From assembly GCF_024211275.1 (NCBI RefSeq), contig NZ_JAMLDX010000004.1, positions 124,001 through 188,000 of the forward strand: a stretch of 64,000 bases of DNA, read 5' to 3'. A program made the translations under genes and the position numbers. Positions 25,340 through 33,143 of the stretch are shown in pieces; position 1 is the first letter of the stretch; every line of letters begins with the position of its first letter. Below the pieces are notes generated by a model. It was not told where the DNA came from, made no database searches, and was given only the letters and a program-made list of their open reading frames with translations. The stretch comes from Sphingomonas tagetis (GTDB taxonomy: Bacteria > Pseudomonadota > Alphaproteobacteria > Sphingomonadales > Sphingomonadaceae).

Positions 25340-26503
25340 ATGCGGGCGGCGTGGATCGGACTGAGCGCGCTGGCGCTGTGGGGATGCGCGCCGGTCCAGC
25401 AGGCCGCTGCGCCACCGCGTGCCGATACGCGGGAAGCCGCGCGGCTGCGGCAGGTCGGCGCGGCGGTGCTGTTCTGGTCGGCTGAGGAACGGCTGCGCAA
25501 CTTCCCGGCGATGGAGCGGGTGTTCCCGGGCCATGTGGTGAAGGCGGGTGGGCGGGTGAAGCCGTTGCCCGATGGCACGCCGTTGCCGCTCGATACGGGC
25601 GAGGTCGATGCGTTCATGGCGGCGCAGAATGTCGCCGGGCTGATCGTGGTTCAGGGCGGCATGGTTCGGCTGGAGCGTTACGGATTGGACCACCGCCGCG
25701 ACGGGCGGTGGACGAGTTTTTCCGTGGCGAAGTCGGTGACCTCGACGCTGGTCGGCGCGGCGATCCGCGATGGGTACATCAAGTCGCTTGACGAGCCGGT
25801 GACCAGATACATCCCTGACCTTGCCGGCGGCGGCTATGACGGCGTGACGATCCGGCAGATCCTGACGATGACGTCGGGCGTGCGCTGGAACGAGGACTAT
25901 ACCGATCCCAATAGCGACGTGGCGCGGATGTTCGCCGAGGCGGTGACGCCCGGGGCGGATCCCACCGTCGCTTATATGCGCAAGCTGCCGCGCGCCGATC
26001 CGCCGGGCGCCAAATTCGTCTACAAGACCGGCGAGACCAACCTGATCGGGGTGCTGGTGCGGCGGGCGACGGGGAGGAAGCTGGCCGATTATCTCAGTGA
26101 GAAGGTGTGGCGGCGTTACGGCATGGAGCATGACGCTTTCTGGATGACCGACCAGAGCGGCGCGGAGGTCAGCGGCTGCTGTCTGTCGGTGTCGTTGCGC
26201 GACTATGCGCGGATCGGGCTGTTGTCGCTGGAGGGCGGCGAGGGGATCGTGCCTGCGGGCTGGTTCGCCGATGCGACGCGGACGCATGCGACCTTTCCGG
26301 GCGGTGGCTATGGCTATCAGTGGTGGACGATTCCCGGCGGCGGGTACGCGGCGCAGGGGATTTTCGGGCAGGCCATTTTGGTCGATCCGGCGAACAAGCT
26401 GGTGATCGCGATCAGCAGTGCCTGGCCCAAGGCGACCGATCGCGAGATGGCGCAGGCGCGGCTGGCGTTCGCGATGAAGGTGCTGGCGGCGGCGAAGCGT
26501 TAG
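25340..26503 (+). CDS. Serine hydrolase lipoprotein (class C beta-lactamase family)
   Basis: A 387-residue predicted lipoprotein (signal MRAAWIGLSALALWGC, lipobox LWGC, Cys16) with a penicillin-binding/beta-lactamase-like domain. The SxxK motif is Ser128-Val-Ala-Lys131 in TSFSVAKSVTS. RQILTMTSGVRWNEDY follows at about residues 172-187, as in esterase/D-aminopeptidase members. The family includes esterases and peptidases; antibiotic hydrolysis cannot be inferred. Start at 25340 is required for the signal; a longer frame runs back into the Cfa-like gene. The stop TAG shares bases with the convergent coiled-coil gene's TAA. Confidence 0.83.
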   Translation: MRAAWIGLSALALWGCAPVQQAAAPPRADTREAARLRQVGAAVLFWSAEERLRNFPAMERVFPGHVVKAGGRVKPLPDGTPLPLDTGEVDAFMAAQNVAGLIVVQGGMVRLERYGLDHRRDGRWTSFSVAKSVTSTLVGAAIRDGYIKSLDEPVTRYIPDLAGGGYDGVTIRQILTMTSGVRWNEDYTDPNSDVARMFAEAVTPGADPTVAYMRKLPRADPPGAKFVYKTGETNLIGVLVRRATGRKLADYLSEKVWRRYGMEHDAFWMTDQSGAEVSGCCLSVSLRDYARIGLLSLEGGEGIVPAGWFADATRTHATFPGGGYGYQWWTIPGGGYAAQGIFGQAILVDPANKLVIAISSAWPKATDREMAQARLAFAMKVLAAAKR

Positions 26504-28800
26504 GCGCGCAGCCGTTCGATCGCCTGCGCCAGCGCGACGTAGAGCTTGCCCATGTCGGACGAAAGCAGCGTCACGCCGAGCGGCGAGCCGTCGCGCAGCG
26601 CGAGCACCTGGCGCAGCATCGCCTCGAAATCGTGAATGTAGCGGTTGACCTGCTCTCGGAATTGCGGGTCGCTTTCGTGCAGCGATGCGATCTCGCGCGC
26701 TTCACCGCTGTCGAGCAGGCGCACCGCGCGGCGGGTGAAGACGCCGCGGTCGCCCTTGAGATAGGCGGCCCAGGCGCTGTCGGTGACTTCGTGCGAGAAC
26801 GCCTTGGTGATGTCGATCGAGGCGGAGTTGAGCGCTTCGACCAATAGCGACACGCGGCGGGCGAAGCCGTCCTGATCGGCCGCCTCGCGCTCGGCACGGG
26901 CTTCCTCGATCCGGCGTTCGACCGCGGCGGAGGCTTCGCCGATCGTCAGCATCTGTTGAGTCAGGCGTTCGGAGGCGCGGGCGGCGGCGTTGACCGAGGC
27001 CTCGGCGACTTCGCCCAGCTCGACCAATTGCTGGCGCACGCCCGATTCGATCGCGCGGCGCATCGCGGCGCTGCCGGCTTCCTCGAGCTGGCGCGACGCT
27101 TCGGGGACGAGCCCGCTGAGCGTTTCGCGCGCCTGATCGGCGGCAACGCGGGCGGTCTCACGGATGCGGAGCAGCGCGTCGACGAGCTGCGGCGCGGCAT
27201 CCTCGGCGAAGCGGCGCGCATTGGCCACGGCGCGGTCGACGATCTCCTCGAGCTGATCGGTCTTGGTGTGACCCGAATCGAGCGTCTCGATCAGCGCAGC
27301 CTGCGTCTTGAGCAGCGTGTCGCGCTGGCGGCCGACGACGTCGGCGATCGCCTCGATCGCGTCGTGGGTACTCTCCGCAGCAGTGACCAGCGCGAGCAGC
27401 TCGGGCTTGGCGCCCGCGATGACGGTGCGGGTCGCGTCGATGCGGCTTTCGAGCCGCTCCAGCGCTTCCGGCATCGTCTCGTCGATCTCCCGCGCCGAGG
27501 CGTCGAGCGCCACGAGCAGGTTTTCCGCGGTGGTGATGACATGGCCCGCGGTCTCGTCGCCGATCCGCAACGTCTCGGTCATCGCCGCGGTCGAGCTGTC
27601 GAGCGCACTGATCGACGCGGCGAGCGCCTGGGTGCGCTCCATCCCAGCGCTGTGCAGCGACGCCATCTGGCCATCGGCCTGAGCAATGCCACCGGTGACC
27701 GAGGCGAGCATGATGTCGATTCGCGTCTGCTCCTCACCGAGCTTGTCGGCAATGCGGCCGATCGTGCCTTCGACCTCGGTGATTCGTGCGCCGACGGTGT
27801 CGATGCTCTCGCGCCCGGCAGCGTCGAGCGACGCCTGGTTGGTGGCGAGCATCGCCAGCATCGCGTCGCCCTGTGCGGCAATGCCCTTGCGCGCCTCGTC
27901 CACCGCCGCAGCGGTGCGGTCGAGGATGGCATCGACGGTCGTGGACATTTGCGAGGCGACGCCTTCGAGCCGGGCGCCGGCAGTCTCGCTGGTCGCTTCC
28001 ATCTTGGCGATATGCGCGGCGAGGCGCTGGGCGGCGCCACCGGCGACCTCGTCGGCGACCCGGCCGCGTTCGGTGAGCGCGGCGAGCTGCGCGTCGAGCG
28101 CGGAGGCGTGTTCGCCGGCCCTGAGGCCCGCGGCGTCGAGCGTCGCGGCCATGCCGGTCATTTCCTCATGCGCCCTGGGCAGCGAGGAGAGGACGATGGC
28201 GACGCTCTTTTCGGCGGTGGCCGAGCTGTCGACCAGCGTGCGCGCGCTGGCGTCGAGCGAGCGCGCTTCGGCGGCCATGCCGTTGGAGACGGCCTGGAGC
28301 CGTTCGGCGGCGCCGTCGCCCATCGCCATCAGCGCGGTGGTCTGCGCGGCGAGCGCGGCGCGGTTGCCCTCGATCTTGCGCGAGAGGGTGGCGATGGCGC
28401 GTTCGAGGCTGGCGGCCTCCGACCGCATCGCGCGGGCGGTGTCGCGGAAGCGGCGGGCTTCGGCGTGGCTGGAGCGGCGGGCGAGCAGCCAGACGAGGCA
28501 GACCAAAGCGGGGGGCACGCACAAGGCGGCGATGATCTGCACCAGCTGAACCGGCGGCATCGGCGTGCTGAGCGCGGGGTGGAGCAGCCAGCCCATCACG
28601 CCGAACCAGATCGCGATCAGCCCGAGCGCGAGCACCGGCACCGCCCATTCGCCGCGGGCGCGGTAAATCTCTTCTTCCTCGGCATCCTCGGCCGGATCAT
28701 AGGCCGGATGCGCGGCCGTGGCCGGTGCTGATTCCTCGACGAGCAGCAGCTCGTCATCCGCGACGGGCGCTAGGCCGGCCGATGTCGTTCCCCCGTTCAT
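26500..28800 (-). CDS. Large two-TM coiled-coil protein, TipN-like architecture
   Basis: A 766-residue protein: an acidic cytoplasmic N-terminus (residues 1-48), two transmembrane helices (about 52-74 and 86-108), roughly 550 residues of Ala/Glu/Arg-rich heptad sequence, and a C-terminal domain containing SAWAAYLKGDRGVFTRRAVR and LGVTLLSSDMGKLYVALAQA. That layout matches TipN, the polar landmark of Caulobacter that marks the new pole and positions ParA and flagella, but identity needs alignment. The coiled coil also resembles chemoreceptor signalling domains, although no HAMP or methylation motif is evident. It is divergent from an Hpt-like gene and ends overlapping the serine hydrolase stop. 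Confidence 0.6.
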   Translation of the reverse strand: MNGGTTSAGLAPVADDELLLVEESAPATAAHPAYDPAEDAEEEEIYRARGEWAVPVLALGLIAIWFGVMGWLLHPALSTPMPPVQLVQIIAALCVPPALVCLVWLLARRSSHAEARRFRDTARAMRSEAASLERAIATLSRKIEGNRAALAAQTTALMAMGDGAAERLQAVSNGMAAEARSLDASARTLVDSSATAEKSVAIVLSSLPRAHEEMTGMAATLDAAGLRAGEHASALDAQLAALTERGRVADEVAGGAAQRLAAHIAKMEATSETAGARLEGVASQMSTTVDAILDRTAAAVDEARKGIAAQGDAMLAMLATNQASLDAAGRESIDTVGARITEVEGTIGRIADKLGEEQTRIDIMLASVTGGIAQADGQMASLHSAGMERTQALAASISALDSSTAAMTETLRIGDETAGHVITTAENLLVALDASAREIDETMPEALERLESRIDATRTVIAGAKPELLALVTAAESTHDAIEAIADVVGRQRDTLLKTQAALIETLDSGHTKTDQLEEIVDRAVANARRFAEDAAPQLVDALLRIRETARVAADQARETLSGLVPEASRQLEEAGSAAMRRAIESGVRQQLVELGEVAEASVNAAARASERLTQQMLTIGEASAAVERRIEEARAEREAADQDGFARRVSLLVEALNSASIDITKAFSHEVTDSAWAAYLKGDRGVFTRRAVRLLDSGEAREIASLHESDPQFREQVNRYIHDFEAMLRQVLALRDGSPLGVTLLSSDMGKLYVALAQAIERLRA

Positions 28801-28881
28801 TGTCCCAATCTAGCACGGTTCCGGGGGTGGCGGGAAGCGCGCAGAAACCACTCGTTAAACACGCAATTCTAGGGTCGGCGG

Positions 28882-29175
28882 ATGGCATATGATCCCGGTG
28901 CAATCGATGCGACTCTGGCGGCGGCGGTGGGCGACGAGCCCGGGCTGATCGCTGAACTTCGCGAGGCGTTCCTCGACAGTGCGAAGCGCGCGCTGGGCCT
29001 GCTGGCAGCAGCGGACGATCCCGAAGGGTGGCGCGGTTCGGCGCTGCGGCTCAAGGGGCTGGCGGCGAGTTTCGGCGCGGTGCGGCTGATGGCGCTGGCG
29101 CAGGAAGCAGCGGATGCGCCGGCGGGGGACAGCGCGGTGCTCCGGAAATTGCAGCGGGCGGTGGAGCGGCTTTGA
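28882..29175 (+). CDS. Hpt-like protein lacking the phospho-accepting histidine
   Basis: A 97-residue all-helical protein whose middle reads SALRLKGLAASFGAVRLMAL, the histidine phosphotransfer core AHxLKGxAxxxGA with Leu55 where the phosphorylated His should be. The rest of the motif, including the Lys-Gly and the small residues of the helix, is kept. It therefore cannot relay phosphate in the usual way and may be an inhibitory or adaptor Hpt-like fold, as known for histidine-less pseudo-phosphotransferases. It is divergent from the TipN-like gene with 81 bases between the starts. Annotation as Hpt-like is by motif only. Confidence 0.6.
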   Translation: MAYDPGAIDATLAAAVGDEPGLIAELREAFLDSAKRALGLLAAADDPEGWRGSALRLKGLAASFGAVRLMALAQEAADAPAGDSAVLRKLQRAVERL

Positions 29176-29196
29176 TCGCTGACGGTTGAGCGCGTA

Positions 29197-29236
29197 AAGT
29201 CACAAAGGTCCCGACATCTATCGCGAGGTGCGCGGT
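29197..29236 (+). repeat. Dispersed repeat, copy A (AAAGTCACAAAGGT type)
   Basis: A 40-base segment beginning AAAGTCACAAAGGTCCCGAC that recurs at 43453-43492 with one mismatch in the first 23 bases and a looser match to its GCGCGG end. Both copies lie in intergenic DNA on the same strand. The remaining DNA up to 29362 shows no coding frame or promoter that I can support. Confidence 0.6.
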
Positions 29237-29362
29237 TGACGAAGTTGACAGTTTTGACGGGTTGTCATGCGCGGGTGTTGCGCAGAGCAAGCTGACGATT
29301 TCAAAGAGCGGCGTTGAGCTGAGCAGGCGAAATCCTACATTTCAAGCAACAGATGATCGGAC

Positions 29363-29415
29363 AATCCTCCCCCGCCAGGGGGAGGTGGCACGCGCAGCGT
29401 GACGGAGGGGGCGGA
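29363..29415 (+). repeat. REP-like palindromic element, left copy
   Basis: About 53 bases containing the near-palindrome CTCCCCCGCCAGGGGGAG followed by a second small stem and ACGGAGGGGG. The same element lies inverted at 29799-29851; the first 27 bases match exactly when one copy is reverse-complemented. The pair flanks the DUF559 gene. The hairpins could also attenuate transcription or bind a REP-processing protein. Confidence 0.75.
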
Positions 29416-29420
29416 CGCGG

Positions 29421-29795
29421 TCAGATCGCTTGTTTACCGATGCGCTTGACGGCGATGGCAATGATCTGACGAACCACGCCTTCAAGATTTGTCATGACCT
29501 CGCGTGCCGGATAGCGCACCGTTCTCACTCCTTTCGACATCAGCCAGGCATCGCGTTTTGCATCGTGCTCAGGCCGGTCGCCGCGTTCATGCGCTTCACC
29601 ATCGACTTCGATGCAAAGGCGGGCAGGGGCGCAGTAGAAATCGAGCACATAATTGCCAGCCGAATATTGCTTGCGGAAGCGAAGGCCCTTCTCGTTTGCG
29701 CGCAGTGCCAACCATAGGCTGATTTCCGGCGGCGTCATTTCGCGGCGCAGACGTTTCGCATTGCGGCGACCCTCTTCGGAACCTTCGAGGCGCAT
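29421..29795 (-). CDS. DUF559 (Vsr/PD-(D/E)xK-like) nuclease-family protein
   Basis: A 124-residue protein with the DUF559 pattern: basic N-terminus with TPPEISLWLALRAN, then RFRKQYSAGNYVLDFYCAP and the catalytic-type core LCIEVDGEAH followed by RDAWLMSKGVRTVRYP. This is related to Vsr mismatch endonucleases and restriction-like folds; activity and target are unknown. The gene is only 5 bases from the right end of one palindromic repeat and 3 bases from the other, so the repeats bracket the coding sequence almost exactly. Such small genes recur next to this repeat type in sphingomonads. Confidence 0.82.
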   Translation of the reverse strand: MRLEGSEEGRRNAKRLRREMTPPEISLWLALRANEKGLRFRKQYSAGNYVLDFYCAPARLCIEVDGEAHERGDRPEHDAKRDAWLMSKGVRTVRYPAREVMTNLEGVVRQIIAIAVKRIGKQAI

Positions 29796-29798
29796 CGC

Positions 29799-29851
29799 CG
29801 TCCTCCCCCTCCGTCGCCTTCGGCGCCACCTCCCCCTGGCGGGGGAGGATT
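29799..29851 (-). repeat. REP-like palindromic element, right copy (inverted)
   Basis: Inverted partner of the element at 29363-29415, containing CCTCCCCCTCCGTCGCC and ACCTCCCCCTGGCGGGGGAGG. The inner variable stem differs from the left copy (GCCTTCGGC instead of ACGCGCAGCGT), so the two were not simply duplicated in place. It ends 3 bases before the stop codon of the VWA gene and may also act as its 3' hairpin. Confidence 0.75.
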
Positions 29852-29854
29852 ATC

Positions 29855-31033
29855 CTACGCCTTCCGGCTCAATTCCCGCATCGCGTCGTCCAGCCCGGCC
29901 AGCGTCAGCGGGTACATGCGGTCGTTGACCAGTTCGCGCAGGATGCGGACTGATTGCGAATAACCCCATTGCTCCTCGGGGATCGGGTTGAGCCAGACGG
30001 TGGCGGGGTAGGTGTTGGTGAGGCGCTGCATCCATGCGGCGCCGGCTTCCTCGTTGAAATGTTCGACCGATCCGCCGGGGTGGCTGATTTCATAGGGCGA
30101 CATCGAGGCGTCGCCGACGAAGATCACCTTATAGTCATGGCCATATTTGTGGAGGATGTCCCAGGTCGGGGTGCGCTCCTGAAAACGGCGGCGATTATCC
30201 TTCCACACGCCTTCGTAGAGGCAGTTGTGGAAGTAGAAGAATTCGAGATTCTTGAACTCCGACGTCGCGGCGCTGAACAGCTCCTCGCAGAGCTTGACCC
30301 ACGGGTCCATCGAGCCGCCGACGTCCAGGAACAGCAGCAATTTGACGGTATTGTGCCGCTCGGGCCGCATATGGATGTCGAGCCAGCCTTGGCGCGCGGT
30401 GCCGTCGATCGTGGCGTCGATGTCGAGTTCTTCCGCCGCGCCCTCGCGCGCGAAGCGGCGCAGGCGGCGCATCGCGACCTTGATGTTGCGCGTGCCGAGC
30501 TCCTTGGTCGAATCGAGATTCTTGAACTCGCGCTGGTCCCACACCTTGAGCGCACGCTTGTTCCTGCTCTCGCCGCCGATGCGGACGCCTTCGGGGTTGT
30601 AGCCCGAATTGCCATAGGGCGAGGTGCCGCCGGTGCCGATCCACTTGCTGCCGCCCTGATGCCGGCCCTGCTGCTCCTCGAGCCGCTTCTTGAGCGTCTC
30701 CATGATCTCGTCCCACGAGCCGAGCGACTTGATCGCCTCCATCTCCTCGGGCGTGAGATATTTCTCGGCGATGGCCTTGAGCCAATCCTCGGGGATTTCG
30801 GCGGTCTCGACGCCGTAGCTGGTGGCGATGCCGCGAAAGACCTTGGCGAAGACCTGGTCGAAGCGGTCGAGCAGCCCCTCGTCCTTCACGAAGGTGGCGC
30901 GGGCGAGATAGTAGAAGGCCTCTGGCGTACGGTCGATCACGTCGCGGTCGAGCGCCTCGAGCAGCACCAGATGCTCCTTCAGGCTGGCGGAGATGCCCGC
31001 GGCGCGGAGTTCGTCGACGAAGGAGAAGAACAT
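29855..31033 (-). CDS. CoxE-like VWA-domain protein
   Basis: A 392-residue protein of the CoxE/YeaD-type VWA family. The N-terminus MFFSFVDELRAAGISASLKE and the mid-protein VWA motif LLLFLDVGGSMDPW are family hallmarks; the metal site has Gly where classic MIDAS motifs have the first Ser, as is normal for CoxE proteins. These usually work with a MoxR-type AAA ATPase as a metal-insertion or maturation chaperone pair. No MoxR gene is present nearby. Upstream genes on the strand are a GT-C-type membrane protein and a CHAP protein, 5 and 1 bases apart. Confidence 0.85.
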   Translation of the reverse strand: MFFSFVDELRAAGISASLKEHLVLLEALDRDVIDRTPEAFYYLARATFVKDEGLLDRFDQVFAKVFRGIATSYGVETAEIPEDWLKAIAEKYLTPEEMEAIKSLGSWDEIMETLKKRLEEQQGRHQGGSKWIGTGGTSPYGNSGYNPEGVRIGGESRNKRALKVWDQREFKNLDSTKELGTRNIKVAMRRLRRFAREGAAEELDIDATIDGTARQGWLDIHMRPERHNTVKLLLFLDVGGSMDPWVKLCEELFSAATSEFKNLEFFYFHNCLYEGVWKDNRRRFQERTPTWDILHKYGHDYKVIFVGDASMSPYEISHPGGSVEHFNEEAGAAWMQRLTNTYPATVWLNPIPEEQWGYSQSVRILRELVNDRMYPLTLAGLDDAMRELSRKA

Positions 31034-31038
31034 CGGGC

Positions 31039-32442
31039 TTATCTATCCGAGCGCTCGTAGAGTTTCCACTGGGTGCCCGACAGACCTTGCACGGTGTCGC
31101 CGGCAATCTCGCGGTAGCGGGTGGCGCAATGGGTGGGTACGGCGGGGAATGCCTCGGCGCCGTCACGCTCGATGAACAGGAAGCGGGCGGCGGGGCAGGT
31201 CTGGCGGATTTGCAGCGGGTAGCGCGCCGATGCGGCGGCGGCGATGAGGATCGCGTCGGAGCGGGGGCGCTCGACCGCGGCGTCGGCGCCGGTCGGGGCG
31301 CGAGTGGCGATGGCGGTGAGCGCTCGGGCTGGGTCGGCGCGGCGGTCCTGAACGAGCGTGGCGCAGGCATAGCCCATGATGGCGAGTGCGCAGGCGGCAA
31401 TGACGATGGCCATGCCGCGCTGCCCCCGGGCGAAGCCATTGCCGAGCAGCAAGGCGAACAGCAGCAGCGCGCCAGCGGATGCGGTCAGATAGAGGCGGGC
31501 GACGGCGGCGTTTGGCACCTGCGCGATCAGGACGATCAGCGGCGCGGCAAGCAGCGCGGCATAGCCGCACGCCGCGAGCCGGCCGATCGGCATGCCGAGG
31601 AGGAGCAGGGCCGCGCCTCCGATGGCGACGAATCCCCAGGCATTGCCGAAGGTGTGGCCGAATGCCTGCCATAAGCCCACGGTCCAATGCGCGAGGGTGA
31701 ATGGCTCGGCCGCGCCGAACGCCATGCCGCCGCCGAGCCATGCGGGGACGAAGATGAGCGCCAGCGCGGTCGCCGACGCCATCGCCGCCGGCCCCCACAG
31801 TCGCGCAATGGCCGGCCACAACGCCAGGCCTTTTCGCAGGCTCCAGATCGTCCACAGGCCAAGCGCGGCGAGTGCGAACGCCATGGTGAGCTGGGCGAGC
31901 AGGCCGAGAAAGGCGGCGAGCGCCAGCGGGATCGCGGGGCGTGGTGCGGCGGGCTCGGCGAGCCAGCGGTCGATCAGATCGATCGCAGTGAGGAAGGCAA
32001 GCAGCATCGGGGCGTAGCCGCGCGCTTCGGAGCCATAGGTGACGAGGATTGGCGAGAGGGCGAACAGCAGGGCTGCGACGATCGCGGTCGAGGCATTGCG
32101 GCGCGCGCCGATCCTTGCCGCCATGAGAATGGAGGCGGTGCCGGTGGCGATCGACAGCGTGCGCTGGAGCAATGGCGAGGCGTCGAGGCCGACGAGTTGC
32201 AGCCACAGCGTGTTGAGGTGGTGATTATTGTCGTGGTTGATGTGGAGGAAGGCGCCGAGCGGGGTTCCGGCCTCGGCGGCCATGACCGCCGACCACGCCT
32301 CGTCCAGCCACAGCCCGCCTTGCGCGGCGGCGATGCGGAGCGCGAGACCGCCTGCGGCGATGGCCGCGACGATCCACCAGCAGCGGCGTTCGATGATCTC
32401 CCCCATCGGCGCCGGTATCGGTCGCGCTGAGGCGTCGCGCAA
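31039..32442 (-). CDS. GT-C-type polytopic membrane glycosyltransferase-like protein
   Basis: A 467-residue inner-membrane protein with about ten to twelve transmembrane helices. The first extracytoplasmic loop contains GLWLDEAWSAV and a later loop YGSEARGYAPM, both found in ArnT/PMT-like glycosyltransferases that use lipid-linked sugar donors; the Asp-Glu is the likely catalytic pair. The C-terminal 90 residues form a periplasmic soluble tail with two Cys. The acceptor is not predictable. Start could also be 32406 (MGEII). It is almost contiguous with the CHAP gene upstream and the VWA gene downstream. Confidence 0.72.
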   Translation of the reverse strand: MRDASARPIPAPMGEIIERRCWWIVAAIAAGGLALRIAAAQGGLWLDEAWSAVMAAEAGTPLGAFLHINHDNNHHLNTLWLQLVGLDASPLLQRTLSIATGTASILMAARIGARRNASTAIVAALLFALSPILVTYGSEARGYAPMLLAFLTAIDLIDRWLAEPAAPRPAIPLALAAFLGLLAQLTMAFALAALGLWTIWSLRKGLALWPAIARLWGPAAMASATALALIFVPAWLGGGMAFGAAEPFTLAHWTVGLWQAFGHTFGNAWGFVAIGGAALLLLGMPIGRLAACGYAALLAAPLIVLIAQVPNAAVARLYLTASAGALLLFALLLGNGFARGQRGMAIVIAACALAIMGYACATLVQDRRADPARALTAIATRAPTGADAAVERPRSDAILIAAAASARYPLQIRQTCPAARFLFIERDGAEAFPAVPTHCATRYREIAGDTVQGLSGTQWKLYERSDR

Positions 32443-32443
32443 G

Positions 32444-33022
32444 TCAGCGCGCGTAGGCGTCGATCAATGAGCCGACAAAATCGGGGTCGCGGCCGGTGAC
32501 CTCGGGTGCGGTGCGAGCGCGCGCGACCTTCGCACCGCCTACCGGGCGGCCATAGATGAAGCCGTGGACGGGATAGGTCGTGCTGCCGAGGCCGCGCGTG
32601 TCGCGATACCACACCTTGACCTGGCTCCAGTCGCCCTGCGGCGAGACGTCGTGCAGGGTCACGTCCTGCTCGACCATCCCGCGCTTGCCGTCGAAGCGCG
32701 ACCAGTTGGCGTGCGTGACCATGACGACGCGCGGCTCGATCACGCGGCTGACGACGGCGACATGGCCGAGCGGGAGCGGGCGCGATCTGGCGAAGGCGAC
32801 GACCGCGCCGACTTCGGGCGTATCGCCGCGCTGGTATTTGCTTTCGGCCTGGCTCCACCAGGTCCAGGCGTCGCCCCAGATCTGGATGCCCGACACGGCG
32901 CGCGCGAACGGCACGCATTCGCCGACATAGTTGAGGATCGACGCCGATGCCGGCGCGGCGAGGAGGAGCGCTGCGCCGAGCATCGTGAGCCCGATCCGGC
33001 GGGGGGTCCGGTTCGATTGCAT
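32444..33022 (-). CDS. Secreted CHAP-domain protein (amidase/endopeptidase type)
   Basis: A 192-residue protein with a signal peptide (about residues 1-27, ending APASA). The CHAP catalytic residues are Cys36 in VGECVPFARA and His87 in PLGHVAVVSR. CHAP enzymes cut peptidoglycan peptides or related amides in the periplasm. Length is short, with no separate binding domain. It heads a minus-strand group with the GT-C-type protein and the VWA protein and is divergent from guaA, with 121 bases between the starts. Confidence 0.82.
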   Translation of the reverse strand: MQSNRTPRRIGLTMLGAALLLAAPASASILNYVGECVPFARAVSGIQIWGDAWTWWSQAESKYQRGDTPEVGAVVAFARSRPLPLGHVAVVSRVIEPRVVMVTHANWSRFDGKRGMVEQDVTLHDVSPQGDWSQVKVWYRDTRGLGSTTYPVHGFIYGRPVGGAKVARARTAPEVTGRDPDFVGSLIDAYAR

Positions 33023-33143
33023 GTTGCATCCGATACGGGATTGCGCGCTTCCGAACGGTTTGCGGATGCGGTTAAGGCGGTGGTGACCATGACTGGCACG
33101 GGATCGGCTTTACACCCGGCGCGCGCCTTCCTATCGGCTGGCC

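Noticed and set aside
26956..28731. A 591-residue frame on the + strand
   Set aside because: It is antisense to the coiled-coil protein gene and is rich in Arg, Gly and Ala as expected from GC-skewed shadow frames; no domain recognised.
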